Source of the DNA: Aquila chrysaetos chrysaetos
Taxonomy: Eukaryota; Chordata; Aves; Accipitriformes; Accipitridae
Direction: 5' to 3'
Assembly (NCBI RefSeq): GCF_900496995.4
Contig: NC_044005.1
Location: 26,789,363 to 26,853,362, forward strand
Length of the DNA stretch: 64,000 bases
The notes beneath the pieces are model-generated. The model was not told the origin of the DNA. It saw only the letters and a program-made list of their open reading frames with translations, and searched no databases. Numbering within the stretch: the first letter of the stretch is position 1; every line of letters starts with the position of its first letter. Below are positions 50,401 to 60,900 of this stretch, piece by piece. The position numbers and the translations under genes are program-made.

Positions 50401-51472
50401 TGGCAAGTACCCTTTTCAGTATACAGCTAATCTCCTTTGTCCCATCTAGTTGTCAGCAGAAGGAAGATATTGCAGTGTCAAGTCCAGATGCAACTGCAGA
50501 TCTGAGGTTTGCAGGACACTGCCTAAAGCACGTTTCTCAGCACCGCACATTCCCCTCCAGCCCATCCATGGTTCTACTGAATCACACCCCTGGACTAGAG
50601 ATTCGCAGACACGAGAGTAGGAGGGCACTGGAGAAGCCTCCCGACTCCAAACACCTCTCAAAGCCAGACTTGTACCCAATCCCCGCGCTGCCTCCAACTT
50701 TGTAGACTTGGGTCCCACCTGCCTTTGCCACCGCCACCAGCCCACAGCCTAACCCTAGCTGCGTCCCTCCAGGTACCAGCTGCATTTCCCAGGGGGGAAT
50801 TTCGTGTAGCTGCCTCTTATCCCTGCTGCTGCCCTCCAGGCCCTGTGCATCTCTTCCCCCTCCCTGGTTTGCCCCCTTAGCACTCCCAGTCCCTGGCCAG
50901 GCAGGTGACGGCCCACCCCACGTGCCTGGCCAGGCAGGGGACAGCCACCCCATTACCTGGTTCCCAAAGACAGCAATGGAGCAGGCAGTGGAGACCTCGC
51001 GGGGGCCGAACCAGACAGAGGCGATGCGCGAGGGCATGCCCAGGATGAAGACCTGGGCCAGGGAGCAGATGACCTGCCCCAGGACGGTGATGGGGAAGAG
51101 GTGCGGCTTCAGGCTGCCCAGCTTCACCCAGGCGCCCAGGGCGTTGAGGGCCGAGCCGGCCAGGGCGATGAGGCGCAGGCCCCTCTTGTCCAGCAGCCAG
51201 GCGACAGGGAAGAGCAGAGGGATGTAAGTGACCATGTAGCTCATGGAGAGCCAGTCGATGGCGAAGGTGCTCACGCCGTAGAAGCGCACGAAGACGTTGT
51301 TGATGCTGCCATACTGGATCCACTGGAAGGCGTTGCACAGGGAGTAGCTGCTGAAGAGCAGCACCACGGCCCAGCGACGCCGGGACAGCCGCACCTCGGC
51401 GGTGGCAGCGGCGGCAGCGGCCTCCCCCGCCGCCGCCAGCCCCAGCGCCCCGGCAGGCTCCTGCTGCACCAT
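20417..51472 (-). CDS. FLVCR2: FLVCR2, 12-TM major facilitator transporter, complete (ten coding exons)
   Basis: FLVCR2 is a plasma-membrane MFS transporter. It was first described as a haem/calcium carrier and more recently as the choline carrier of blood-brain-barrier endothelium. Exons 50957-51472, 37137-37278, 35734-35874, 30914-30981, 30023-30126, 23061-23171, 22313-22418, 21723-21834, 21239-21294 and 20417-20464 join in phase to 467 residues. Family blocks include [111 protein letters not shown] and [10 protein letters not shown]. Trp51 and Tyr274 align, by constant offset, with human Trp102 and Tyr325, the cation-pi pair reported for choline binding. The N-terminus is about 50 residues shorter than human and Ala-rich. 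The start at 51472 is the first in-frame ATG (G at -3 and +4). Confidence 0.96.
20465..21238 (-). other. FLVCR2: FLVCR2 intron 9
   Basis: About 0.8 kb with nothing recognised. An AATAAA on the minus strand near 20613-20618 lies upstream of exon 10. It could in principle end a transcript early. Confidence 0.8.
21239..21294 (-). CDS. FLVCR2: FLVCR2 coding exon 9
   Basis: The acceptor is CTGTCCCAG and the donor is ACA|GTGAGT. The exon encodes [18 protein letters not shown], the start of the cytoplasmic tail after TM12. It enters in phase 1 and leaves in phase 0. Confidence 0.9.
21295..21722 (-). other. FLVCR2: FLVCR2 intron 8
   Basis: About 0.4 kb with no recognised feature. Confidence 0.85.
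21723..21834 (-). CDS. FLVCR2: FLVCR2 coding exon 8
   Basis: The acceptor is TTTGTTTGTAG and the donor is ACAG|GTAATT. The exon encodes [20 protein letters not shown] and [17 protein letters not shown], which covers TM11 and TM12. Confidence 0.94.
21835..22312 (-). other. FLVCR2: FLVCR2 intron 7
   Basis: About 0.5 kb with nothing recognised. Confidence 0.85.
22313..22418 (-). CDS. FLVCR2: FLVCR2 coding exon 7
   Basis: The acceptor is TTTCTGCACAG and the donor is CAG|GTAGGT. The exon encodes [20 protein letters not shown] followed by [15 protein letters not shown]. This is the most conserved block of the FLVCR family, around TM10. Confidence 0.96.
22419..23060 (-). other. FLVCR2: FLVCR2 intron 6
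   Basis: About 0.6 kb with nothing recognised. Confidence 0.85.
23061..23171 (-). CDS. FLVCR2: FLVCR2 coding exon 6
   Basis: The acceptor is TTTTCTTGTAG. The exon encodes [20 protein letters not shown] and onward to [15 protein letters not shown], covering TM8 and TM9. It ends in phase 2 at GG|GTAAGT. Confidence 0.95.
23172..30022 (-). other. FLVCR2: FLVCR2 intron 5 (about 6.9 kb)
   Basis: Only short A/T runs are visible (for example 23257-23266 and 24399-24418). I recognise no transposon, RNA gene or further exon. Confidence 0.8.
30023..30126 (-). CDS. FLVCR2: FLVCR2 coding exon 5
   Basis: The acceptor is CTCGCCACAG and the donor is CAA|GTAAGT. The exon encodes [20 protein letters not shown] and [14 protein letters not shown], covering TM8 and the MFS-type DRTK cytoplasmic loop. 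It starts in phase 0. Confidence 0.96.
30127..30913 (-). other. FLVCR2: FLVCR2 intron 4
   Basis: About 0.8 kb. A short (CA)n lies directly next to the exon 5 acceptor (30135-30148). Nothing else is recognised. Confidence 0.85.
30914..30981 (-). CDS. FLVCR2: FLVCR2 coding exon 4
   Basis: The acceptor is CCCTCTCAG and the donor is CCA|GTAAGT. The exon encodes [20 protein letters not shown] and YP. Tyr274 here aligns with the human Tyr325 reported in the choline site. Confidence 0.96.
30982..35733 (-). other. FLVCR2: FLVCR2 intron 3 (about 4.8 kb)
   Basis: The intron contains the large imperfect palindrome at 31618-32052 and A-runs near 34270-34280 and 34674-34690. The remainder has no recognised feature. 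Confidence 0.85.
31618..32052. repeat. Imperfect palindrome of about 430 bp (two inverted arms of about 215 bp)
   Basis: The arm 31618-31839 and the reverse complement of 31841-32052 align along nearly their whole length with small gaps. The outer ends share ATCACTGAAGCC (31621-31632 and 32038-32049). The best block matches at 27 of 28 bases (31723-31750 and 31927-31954). The centre is near 31840, in GCCTTCCCAAAGGGC. Agreement is highest in the middle of each arm and weaker towards the centre. An A-run interrupts the first arm at 31635-31649. There are no coding frames of note and no obvious target-site duplication. It could be a foldback or hairpin-type non-autonomous DNA transposon. I do not recognise the family. 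Confidence 0.85.
35734..35874 (-). CDS. FLVCR2: FLVCR2 coding exon 3
   Basis: The acceptor is GTTTCAG and the donor is TACG|GTAAGG. The exon encodes [20 protein letters not shown], a variable stretch, then [14 protein letters not shown]. It covers the central cytoplasmic loop and TM7. Confidence 0.96.
35875..37136 (-). other. FLVCR2: FLVCR2 intron 2
   Basis: About 1.3 kb with nothing recognised apart from a short A-run near 36531-36541. Confidence 0.85.
37137..37278 (-). CDS. FLVCR2: FLVCR2 coding exon 2
   Basis: The acceptor is CTCCTGCTTAG and the donor is ATAG|GTAAGG. The exon encodes [20 protein letters not shown] and onward to [11 protein letters not shown], then ALFILVVI, covering TM5 and TM6. 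Confidence 0.96.
42819..43141 (+). mobile_element. Highly diverged CR1/L3-type LINE remnant (ORF2, before and at RT start)
   Basis: On the plus strand one frame reads [20 protein letters not shown], then [11 protein letters not shown] and [14 protein letters not shown]. About 110 bases later another frame reads [14 protein letters not shown]. These follow, in order, the CR1/L3 ORF2 segment ahead of the RT (the SVGPL block, the E.LN..F.SVF block and [10 protein letters not shown]). The fragment has frameshifts and stops and is clearly far older than the 14.2-17.8 kb CR1. It lies antisense to FLVCR2 in intron 1. Confidence 0.65.
43600..43648. repeat. (AAAAC)n tract running into poly(A)
   Basis: About five ACAAA units are followed by about 25 A residues. 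A small perfect hairpin CCTTTCCAAAGGAAAGG lies just before it (43574-43590). Confidence 0.85.
50892..50956. repeat. 33-bp tandem duplication at the FLVCR2 exon 1 donor
   Basis: The block CCTGGCCAGGCAGG starts at 50892 and again at 50925. The following bases are nearly matched, giving two copies offset by 33 bp. The second copy runs into the intron 1 splice donor (GTAATG). Confidence 0.8.
50957..51472 (-). CDS. FLVCR2: FLVCR2 coding exon 1 (start codon, TM1-TM4)
   Basis: This exon of 172 codons begins at ATG 51470-51472 (GGCATGG context) and ends AACCAG|GTAATG in phase 0. It encodes a short Ala-rich N-terminus with no resemblance to the human repeat-rich one, then [60 protein letters not shown] and [13 protein letters not shown]. 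The frame stays open upstream to about 51730, but without an ATG. Base composition is very GC-rich because the exon lies in the CpG island. Confidence 0.96.
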
Positions 51473-51900
51473 GCCGGCAGCGGGGGCCGCTCGGCTCGGC
51501 TCGGCTCGGCTCGGCTCGGCTCGGCTCGGCTCGGCTCGGCTCGGCCCCGCTCCGCTCCGCTCCCCGCCGGCACCCACCTGGCCGGGAAACCCCACCCGGC
51601 CGCCCCCGCCGAGCTCACTGGCCGCCGCGCGGGGAGGAGGGGCCGCCGCCCCCGCCCCGCCCCGCCCTCCGCCCCGCCCCGCAGCGGGGGCGGGCAGGGT
51701 GTCTCGCCGCCCGCGGCGGGGGGGGGACACGGCCGGCCGGCGGGCCCGCCGAGGGAGCTGTGGAGCGGTAGCCGCGGAGCGGGTCCTGCAGAAGCGCTGC
51801 CTGCGCCACAGCAGAGTGGCCGCGACCCCCTCCCCACGGCCGCCACCAGCCCGCCATTTCCCGGCCCCGCCGAGCGGCCGCCCCGGCTTAAGAAGGGCCC
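51473..51900 (-). promoter_or_regulatory. FLVCR2: FLVCR2 CpG-island promoter and 5' UTR
   Basis: A very GC- and CpG-rich stretch lies upstream of the FLVCR2 start codon. It has clustered GC boxes (repeated CCCCGCCC around 51650-51682) and the pentamer tract at 51491-51545. No TATA box was noticed. The exact transcription start is not visible. Confidence 0.8.
51491..51545. repeat. Pentanucleotide repeat (TCGGC)11; (GCCGA)11 on the FLVCR2 sense strand
   Basis: Eleven perfect units are followed by degenerate CCGCT units. The tract lies 18 nt upstream of the FLVCR2 ATG, so it is probably in the 5' UTR. Each unit is CpG-containing. Confidence 0.95.
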
Positions 51901-54900
51901 GGTGCTGGAGAGACTTCAGTCGTCAGTGCATAAACCGAAGTGATGAACGGGACGTGGACTGACCCAGAACTGTGTCCTGGGGGGAGGCTGCGTGCGTGCG
52001 TGCGCGCGGTGCCTGACCCAGCCAGAGATGCCAGGGTGGGCACCTGGAGGATGAAGCGGTTTGGGGTTTCATTTGGGTTGGCTCCCGATGGTTTTTTTCA
52101 TGACGTGGCTCGCTACGAAGTGAGAACATCCCGTGAAGTCAAAACATCTCAATGTGACTGAAGGAAAAGACCCAAAAGCGATGTTTGTTTTCATCCTCAT
52201 GGGGAACTTGCAGTTAATGAGTCAGCTCTTGTTTTCCAATTCCTTTAGCAACACGCCACTCCGACAGATTCCTGCCTGGAGATCGCTTATGATCTACAGT
52301 TCATTTAATTAACATTGTGTTATGTGAATTGTACAAACGTTACTCAGCGCAAGCTTTAAAACGTGGACTTGGTTGCATGCTACTGTTGTTCAGCTCTCTT
52401 CCAGCATTAAACACACAGCTCAAAGTTCACTTGGAAAAATGGGAGCGATGACCTGTCTTTAGGATGTTGTATTCCTGAAACAAAGACTTGGATCAGAGAA
52501 TGAAAAAGTGAAGTTTCTCTGGCTTGTATTTACTTTGTGGAACACTGTCAGAGGTTGCTGGCGCTGTCCTCCAAGTTATCCACCTGACTACTGCCAGGTA
52601 GACAAGCCAAGACACTCAGCTTTGGTGCATTTATGTTCTTATTTCCCATGCCAGCAAAAAAAAACCAAACAAAAAAAAACCCAACACAAACCCCTGGACA
52701 AATTATTCCAAGGAGAGCAAATGTCACCTTAAGTGGTTCTTGCTGTGTATCCTCACAGAGCTCGCTTCTTGTCACCCACTTAGGTTTCCTACTCCCAGCA
52801 GAGCGGCCAGGCACTGGAGACAACACAGCTGGAGACAGGCAAAGCCAGTGCAGCCTTCCCTATGTGCTCTGCTGAAAGCACCGCAGGGCAGAGCTGCAAA
52901 CCTTCCTACTTTCCCTCTCCTCCGCCCACAGCTTTGCCAGGGAGCCTCCAGCTTCACCTGGGATGCTCCTTACCATGGTACAATATAACCATAATGTAGC
53001 CCTTTTACATAATAAACAAGAAAGCCTAATGCAGAAGCAAGAGCCAGAAAAGAGGTTTTCAGTCCCATTTATTATTAGGTTAGGCACCCAAAGTTACTCC
53101 AAGCTCTGTACTGAGACAACAGAAAGAACAGAGGAATTTGTTCTAATAAATTTGTAATTTAAATGTATCAGGAATGCAATGAGTGATAGTGGTGCAGAGA
53201 GTGCAGAGGTGAAATGGAGCAGGAAAAGGACTGTCATGGCCCGACTGCTGCTTAGTCTGAGAACTCTGAGGATATAACAGTAAAATAGTACAGACAATTA
53301 ACTTTTAGGTTCATCAGATTTGAAAAGGTCTTTACAAAATTCACCACAATATTATAAAGAAATCAAAGTTACCCAGAGGTAATCGCTATCATTGATTAAA
53401 GAGCAGTCGAAAAGCAAAGATCAAGAAAAAAAATGAACAGGCAATTTTTAGCATGGCAAACGGGGTTTGCTCAGAGGAGTGTCATTTATTAATAACCCCA
53501 AAAGCAGAACAAGGAGCAAAATTTGCAGATGGTAAGACATTATTTAAGTTACTCAAGACTAACTTAAATATGTCATCTACATGTTGTATTTAGGTCTGTA
53601 TGACTTTAGGACTGTAACTTTAGCTATCTGTAACTGAAACTGTTATCACAGTCCATGGCACCTTTAACTTTTAAACTCCGATAAATGCAGGATAATGGAG
53701 TTAGGTACTGTATGGCAGTCTGCTTAGTCAAAGGTCTCTGAGCAGCAAAGAGGAAGATATCAGTGACTCATAGGGATTGAATGTGGTTTTCAGGCTTAGG
53801 TCACAGAAAAAGAAAAAACAGAAGGAGTATAAAGAAAAAAATAAGGAATTGAGGAGACACTGTCATACATTAGGAAAACACTGAGAACAGTTAATTTCTT
53901 CACATGTGACTAAAAAAAGAGCACACACATAGAAAAATCTTTAGATATATGGGAGAGGAATAAGAAACACACATTGGGTCCTTTGCCTCCTGCCAGCCCT
54001 ACTCCAAACTGGAGTCAGAAACAGTCTGTCATCTTGAGTTCTGTTTTAGTCCCACCTTCAGCTCCTAAATTTCTCTTGAAAATCCTCAGTTTTACCCATC
54101 ACCAACAAAAAGTCCATAGCAAGCCAGAGCCTGCCAAGCAAGGAGCCATTTTCTTGCATTAAACCGATGTCTTAGTCCAATCAGAAAAGTCAAACGGTAA
54201 ATCAAGAATTACTAAAACACAGACCCTGCTGAAAATAACAGCTGAAAGCAGATGGATGAAAGTAATGCCCAGCCCCTGGTGAGTGCAGCCTGTCAAGTGA
54301 ACGTGAGCCAGGCAGGGAAGCAACCCTGGCTCCCCTAAAGCTGATTTAGTCAAGTATTTTTCATACCTATAGGCCCACGCTTCCCAGAACTCCTCTCCTC
54401 TGATTTCAGGGCTGTTTTGTTTTGCTTCTGGCTCTGTGTACTGTTCAATCACCCCTTTATATCATTTGCCAATTTCCGGACCAAAATAAAAGCCCTGTAC
54501 TTTGCATTTCTTCCTCTCTCCATTGCCGCATCTGTTTCTACTCAGATGAGCCTCTTTCCCTTCTTGAAGCAACACAGCAGCTGTTTTTGGATTTCCCTCA
54601 TCAGAGAATCTTTATATAAAAATTTCTTAGCCATGAAAAATTTTTTATATTTCAGGACTACCCCTTGAAGTGGATTTTAAAGCTAGAGGGAAATCTCCTT
54701 TACACAGAGATTGACAGAAGTGCTAAAAAGGTTAGAGGATCCTGTAGCCAAAAGTATCTGTGAAGGTTGGAAGGCACTAAACCAGAGGCAGAAGCAGGAC
54801 CCAAATTAAATGTAATGGTACAGGCCATCAGATAGAGCCTAACATCTCTGGTTTCCCTACTGATCTCAAGAAATCCAGCTTCTGACACTCTTGGAATATA

Positions 54901-57900
54901 CTCTGCCTTTATGAGTACATGCAATTCCTTTATGTTCTGTAAGGAGACAAGAACATGCCTTAGAACAAGCTTGGTTTTCTCAAAGCCCACCCAATGAACA
55001 TAAACTCTAGGGATGATGCTGGCAATGATAACCCAGCTTTCTGATTTCTAGTGGATAGCAAGAGGCCTCAATGACAAGCAAGGCCATAATGAGCGGGTGG
55101 TGGAAATTGGCTTGGAGGGTGTGCAGAAGGCATGTTAGAAAATTACTGTGAAAAGAATAATTCCTTTATGCCTTTTCCCTCCCACACTGGATCAGAGGTC
55201 CAAGGAGTAGCTGGACAAAAGGTGGAGGTTGCCCAGGAAAAGTGGGTACTCAGAGATCTACTGGATCTTCCAGCCATGCAGTTCCTGCAGAGACTTCAGA
55301 GGATGCTTAGGCTCCCTTTAAATGGGAAGTATCTAAACTCACAGGATCACAGGCTGTCCCTTGCTCTCAAACTCACAGCATTGTGATTTGTGCCTCTAAA
55401 TCTCATCATTGCACTTAGAAGGCCTAGCTAGTGCAGCTCTTACGTGGCTCTATCACATTTTGACTGATAGGATTAAGGTCTAGAAGAGGTGTCAGAAGAT
55501 CTCCCAGTCTATCCCACACAACCTTTCGCAACAGACATTGCAGGGAAGATTACAAGATCTTTGTTGGTGCAGGGAGAATGTTTTATATTGGGTTCAACAC
55601 CCAACCTGCTTTAGTGAAGGTCTTCAGAAGTCAGATTACCATTAGACCAAATGGCAAGACTCAAATAGTTGCAAACCACTCACTTCTTCTGGGTCACACC
55701 TGGATGCGATGCACAGCTGGAGGCACACCATGCAGAGCAGGCTGGCAAGGGCTGCTGCGCTGGACAAAGACAACGTTGTTCCTACAGAGCAGGGAAGGCT
55801 GTGAGCCATCTGCTGTAACCCTGTGCCTTTCCGCATCCCAGGAGCCACCAGAAAGCAGGACCCAGCGTACAGTTTATAAATGCAGTGGATTAGTTTATTA
55901 CTGTAGGTGAGATATACAATTAGTTTGATATCCTAAACCCCTATCAATCTTTCCTGTTACATTTCCTAGGTAAAGATCTGGGGACACGTACAGTGATGGA
56001 CTACTACATTTATAACAGTGCAGGATGCAGCCTCTGCAGCATTCAAAATTTTGTAAAAATGACCTTCCTCTACAGAAAACATGATGGCTTAGTTGCACAA
56101 TCTAAAATCTCATCTAGAGAAGACTGCAGACTTCAGAACCACCAAAGCTGTGCAGGGGATAACTTTGAGCACCAAACCTATCCTCTTCAATGTTTAAGGT
56201 CTTTCAGAACCATAACTCAAGGAAGGGAAATAATGTTTTGCTCCCCTTCAGCACATCTCATGTGTAGTTCTCGGAGAACTTTACTGGGGATGCATCACCT
56301 ACATCTATTTTACAGGGGAAGCAGGGGAACGAGAAGTTAAGGTGATTTGCCTGTGGCCCTGCCAGGGACAGGACAGTTGTTCCAGAGTGCCAGTCTGACA
56401 CCTTCCAACCTTGGCTGCAAGGGCTTGCCCAACAGCAGCTTGAACTAACACCTCTTTACAGATCTAATGTGTCAGTTCAAAGCCTGGCTTTAACACAGCA
56501 ATAGCTTTAATTTAACCCTGTCTAATTCAGGTATGATGTTTGTATGGATGAATCATACAGGTCTGAACTGCAAAGAGTACATGGGAGGGCATGGCTAAAG
56601 TGCTAATATTCACAGCTGCCTCCTTGCAGCAAGAAAAGGGTATAAAAAGGAGTGCACAGTACGGAAGAGCACTTGCACCCGTGGTACCTCGGCTGTGCCA
56701 GTTGTTGGTTAGTGCACACACCTCGAGGCACAGGGCGGTTATGCTCCCTCTGCATGGCCTTCTGCAAACAGATAGCAACTTGCTCTGCCCCATGCTCTGA
56801 TCTGGCCGGATGAGAACCAGCTCTAATCCAAAAGCTGTGTAACTGTGGTTAGCCTGCTGCGCTGCTCGAGCATCTAAGCCCAGCCCTCAACATTTGCTTG
56901 TGAAAACCTGTGGCGATACAGATAGCTGTAAATACAGATAGTTGTAAGCAGAGCCGTGCATAGGCTCTGTTTGCTGTCATTGGAGCAAACCCACCTCACT
57001 CCTCTGCTGTGCACCAGGCACGCACATGGGACATGAAGATCTCTTCACTCAGCTCAGAATAAAAGAAGTGAAAAAAGAGCCAGCTAGACTCAAAACTTAG
57101 CCAGTCTAGATTTACATCCCCAGTCCAGATCAGGGTCACAGATTAACCCCAAATACCAAAAGCTTGAAGTATGCAAGTCCTTCTTACTCAGCATCCTCCA
57201 GCCTCCATCTCAGTGAGTCATACCAGTTCATGACAATGACACAAAAAAGGTTTTCATCTCCTAATGCTTGCAGCTGGCATTAATTAATAATTAAAGAGTG
57301 CTGGAAATGTGCACGGCTTGCTGCTGAACTCAGGCATGTTCCTCTTCTTCCTCCCACTCGCTCTGCAGCAAAAGAAGACAAACCCGGGATAAGTCCTGGG
57401 GACCAGAGCACCATACCATCGCTGTTGTGAGTAGAGAAGAGTTGATTGCATCTTAGGAAAGAGTACAGAACTGGTGCAGGAGTTGGGAGGAACATGCGCT
57501 TTCTCTGCATGGATGCCTCTGAAGCAGTAGGACTCTCATCAGCTGGTGCCTGCAACCTCAGCTGCAAGAAAAATTATGGTCTTATGTAGTAAACTTAACG
57601 CACTGGCTGTAATCCTGCCCTGGCAAGAAATGAATATACGTTCCTTACTATTTAGTTGAGTAAATTTTTTATTAACCCCAAAAACTTTATGTATACATGT
57701 GTTGCTGCCTCACTGCTCAAATCCCCTCCAGATCATTAATCAATACGATGGCAACAACATGGCAGAACCCAGACAAAGCAAGCACAGTGCTGTTTGCTAG
57801 GAGAAAGTCTTGCCATTTTGTGCCATGCTTTTCTTTTTCTCTTCTCACCAGCTTTTGATTCATAAAAAATATTTTGTCTCTTAGCAGTGATTCCTGATCT

Positions 57901-60900
57901 TCTTTGATCTCTGTGTGCTGAAATATTAGCATCCCGACAGCATTCTTGTATAACAAGCACTGCTTTGGACTCTATGATCATTGTAAGAGGCAGAGAGAGG
58001 GTCTCTTTTGTGAGCTGCTGCTTTGGTTCGGTATGCAGGAGATTATCCTCTTGCTGATGCAGGCTGGCAGCACTAACAGAAATGCCTTCTGAGATGGGAT
58101 TTGCAAAACAAGTGCATAAATACTTTGGAGCCACAGCAAAGTGGGCAACAGAGCTGCTTAGTCTGTCCTTTGCCAAACTGAAGACATGCCTCTACTTCTC
58201 TTCTGACTCTGTGCATACTGTGCTTGGGTATTACCCCTTCTTCTGTCCCTCAAGAGAGAAAATTCACATGTGAATCAATTTAGAGGGAGGGCATCACAGT
58301 GATGACAGCTGGGATCACAACAGCCCCATACAGTAGGATGTATGCACCTTCCCCTGGACTGGCTGGCTCTGTGTCTCCCTGCCTTGGCATGTGGCACATT
58401 GGGAGCCTGCAGCTGAGCTCAGGAGGATGAAGCAGGAAGGGAATACCAGGCGTAAAAGATTGCCCTGGGCTTCCCATCTGGGGACATACATTAAGCTTAA
58501 GTCAGCACTGAATGTCATATCTTTATTTATCTTATCATAGAAGCGGCCCTGAAATGCTGATACTGAGTGCTTGTAAAGTGCTGAGCCTGTGCTTTTAGGG
58601 GAATGGAAAGGGAGAAAATTACTGCACCCTCCATGTTTTCTGACTTGCTGTCCTTCTGCACAGAGTTGTGAGGATGCCTTGATCCATAGGAGGTATTGAG
58701 ATTCAGCAAAGGCCATAAAGGAAAACGTAACTCTCGTCCCCAGTTCCCATCTCCATCCTCTGATTGTATCAACAGATGTTTGCCACACACCTCTGTTTTG
58801 TCTGCAGAGAAGACACCAGCCAGCAAGTAAACGTGGAGGCAACGGTCACTAAGGCTTGAAAAGTACCCACGGCAGCTGCCTCCCAGTGCCACGTTCCACC
58901 TGCCCTCGCTGCTCTCCCAGGCCCAAACCATTGGGCTTTCGGCTGGCTTTGCACAGCATGCATCCACAGCAGAGCCCCCAGGACAAGGCTGCTGGGCAGA
59001 AATCCAGCCCAAGTGCTTCTACAAAAGCTTTCCTGGGTATCAAAACACTGAAATCCACCGTCCTCATCTCAGGTCTTGGTGAAGGTGATTATAGTTCATC
59101 AGGGCTGCAGCCAGGTCTGTTTATTTAAGCAAATAGTTGTTACCTCTCCACGTGTGATGCTTCCCATTGCTCAGTTCCCACATCCAGCCTAGCACTGCCT
59201 GCACACAGCTCTGCAAGCCCCACGGGAGCTAGGGAAGGTGGGGGACACCAAGCCAAGCTCCCCACACCCTTCCACAGCAATGTAAACGCGCTGGGACCAC
59301 AAAGCAGAACTGGCCCCCGGCGCAAGCTACAGATCCTTGGCTAAGGGAGACCACAGCCCCACGTTTCCACTTGGACCTGGACATCCCCTTCACGCAGCCT
59401 TACGCAACCCTTGCCATCACACACATTAACCCTGAGCCTCCCAGTTCTTTCCCTAATCTCTTTCAATAGCCAGGGTAACCTTCAGGCCAGCTCTGCCGTA
59501 GGGGAGCGCAAAGAGGAGGTCGGGGAGAAGCGGGGTTGCAGGCTGGGAGAGCTCAGCCTTTGCCCAGCAGAGGCCAGCACAAACACAGTATTTCGGCAGG
59601 CTGTGCTTGCAGGGAAGGGTTGTCTCTCTACCTGGCCTTCCCCGGCTCGAAAAGAGTCTATCAGTTTCCTGTGAACCCTCATCTCTTTACTGCTTTGAGA
59701 GAGCTTTTCAGTGAGGGACTAAGTAGTGCAACAGAAAGGCACTGCCATCCTACTTGGGTAGGGACAAGCTGCCACAGGCCCAGCCATCACCCAGTTTCTC
59801 CACTTGTGTGCCCAAAAGCATCCCCTTCCCTTGGAGCAGCAAGCAGCACACTACTCCCGGAGGCTGGACATGGCCAGATAATACTCACGCAGTACTTTAG
59901 AAATGCCAGATGCCATGGAAATGAAGTTCAAAAGGATTGCATTGTGGGTAGGAGTAGACAATGGAAAGCAATCAGGGATGATTGCCCTGGCCACCACCCT
60001 GCCCTTTGCTCCTCATTTGAGCTCATTAACAGTTCATTTGCTGACAACAGTGAGGGCCACACCAGAGGACAGGCACTCGACTACTTAGAAATCAAAGCTG
60101 GTTGCATAAGGAGTCTTGAGTAGAGGCCAGGAGCCTGGGAAAGAGAAGCAAGAGACAGCACCGGTGCAGAAGTGAAGGAATTTCTTCACATAGCCTGAAG
60201 AAGCAGCTTGTGCAGCTCTGCAAGTAACCTCAGGAAAAGATCTTTTCCTCAGCAACTGGCTGAAAGGGCTGATGGCCCTGAAAGGGTATGTTGTCCCTCG
60301 TTGCTTGGGTGATAAGGATGGTGCCCGAGGGGAACCAGTCTTCATAACAAAGAAAGGCTGCATCTGAGACACCTAACAATCACCAGAAACAACCCAGAGG
60401 TCAAAAACCACTTGAACCATGCAGATCATCTTCTGTGATCAGGTTTTTGAGGGCAAGACTGGGGCAAAGACAAGTCAGATTGTAAGATGCGTCCCTTAGC
60501 ACCGACATACACCCAAGTGTTTGGCCAAAATGTCTGAGCATGATGCTGCTTGGAAGCCTTCCAGCTCACAGCCAGCCATGCAGAGGAAGGGCACCTTAAC
60601 TGATGATGCCAAGAATATTGTTTAGGTTCTGGAGAGGATGTTGTTGCAAACCCATCTCCCAGTCTCACCATTTACCACTTATTTTCATTCTGAGTCGCAG
60701 TAATAAGTCTGAGACGTTACCAGAGAGTAGTCTAGCAATTCTGTGGGCAGAACCCCACCCAGCCTGCAGGATCTCAGACTTCGACAGCTCTGCAACAAAA
60801 ATATTGTCTTTGTGTCTGTGTGGGCATAGGTGGTATATATACATGAGGGTAGGACCTTCTCCATCTGCAGCTAAAACCAAGCTTAGCATTTTACAGCCAT

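Larger units (their letters stand above)
37279..50956 (-). other. FLVCR2: FLVCR2 intron 1 (about 13.7 kb)
   Basis: The intron contains an old LINE remnant at 42819-43141, an (AAAAC)n/poly(A) tract at 43600-43648, an A/C-only stretch near 42685-42735 and a 33-bp tandem duplication next to the donor (50892-50956). No further exon is recognised. Confidence 0.85.

Noticed and set aside
51473-51730. N-terminal extension of FLVCR2 through the pentamer repeat (Ser-Arg-Ala-Glu-Pro repeats)
   Set aside because: The frame is open to 51730 but starts with GTG and has no in-frame ATG before 51472. The repeat is better explained as 5' UTR. I keep non-AUG initiation only as a test in the findings.
51101-51962. 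Long plus-strand open frames opposite FLVCR2 exon 1
   Set aside because: These are mirror frames of GC-rich coding and promoter DNA. They have no recognisable domain.
57717-58176. 146-codon minus-strand open frame between FLVCR2 and BATF
   Set aside because: No recognisable domain, no flanking splice signals that join it to other exons, and no known gene at this place in the syntenic block.
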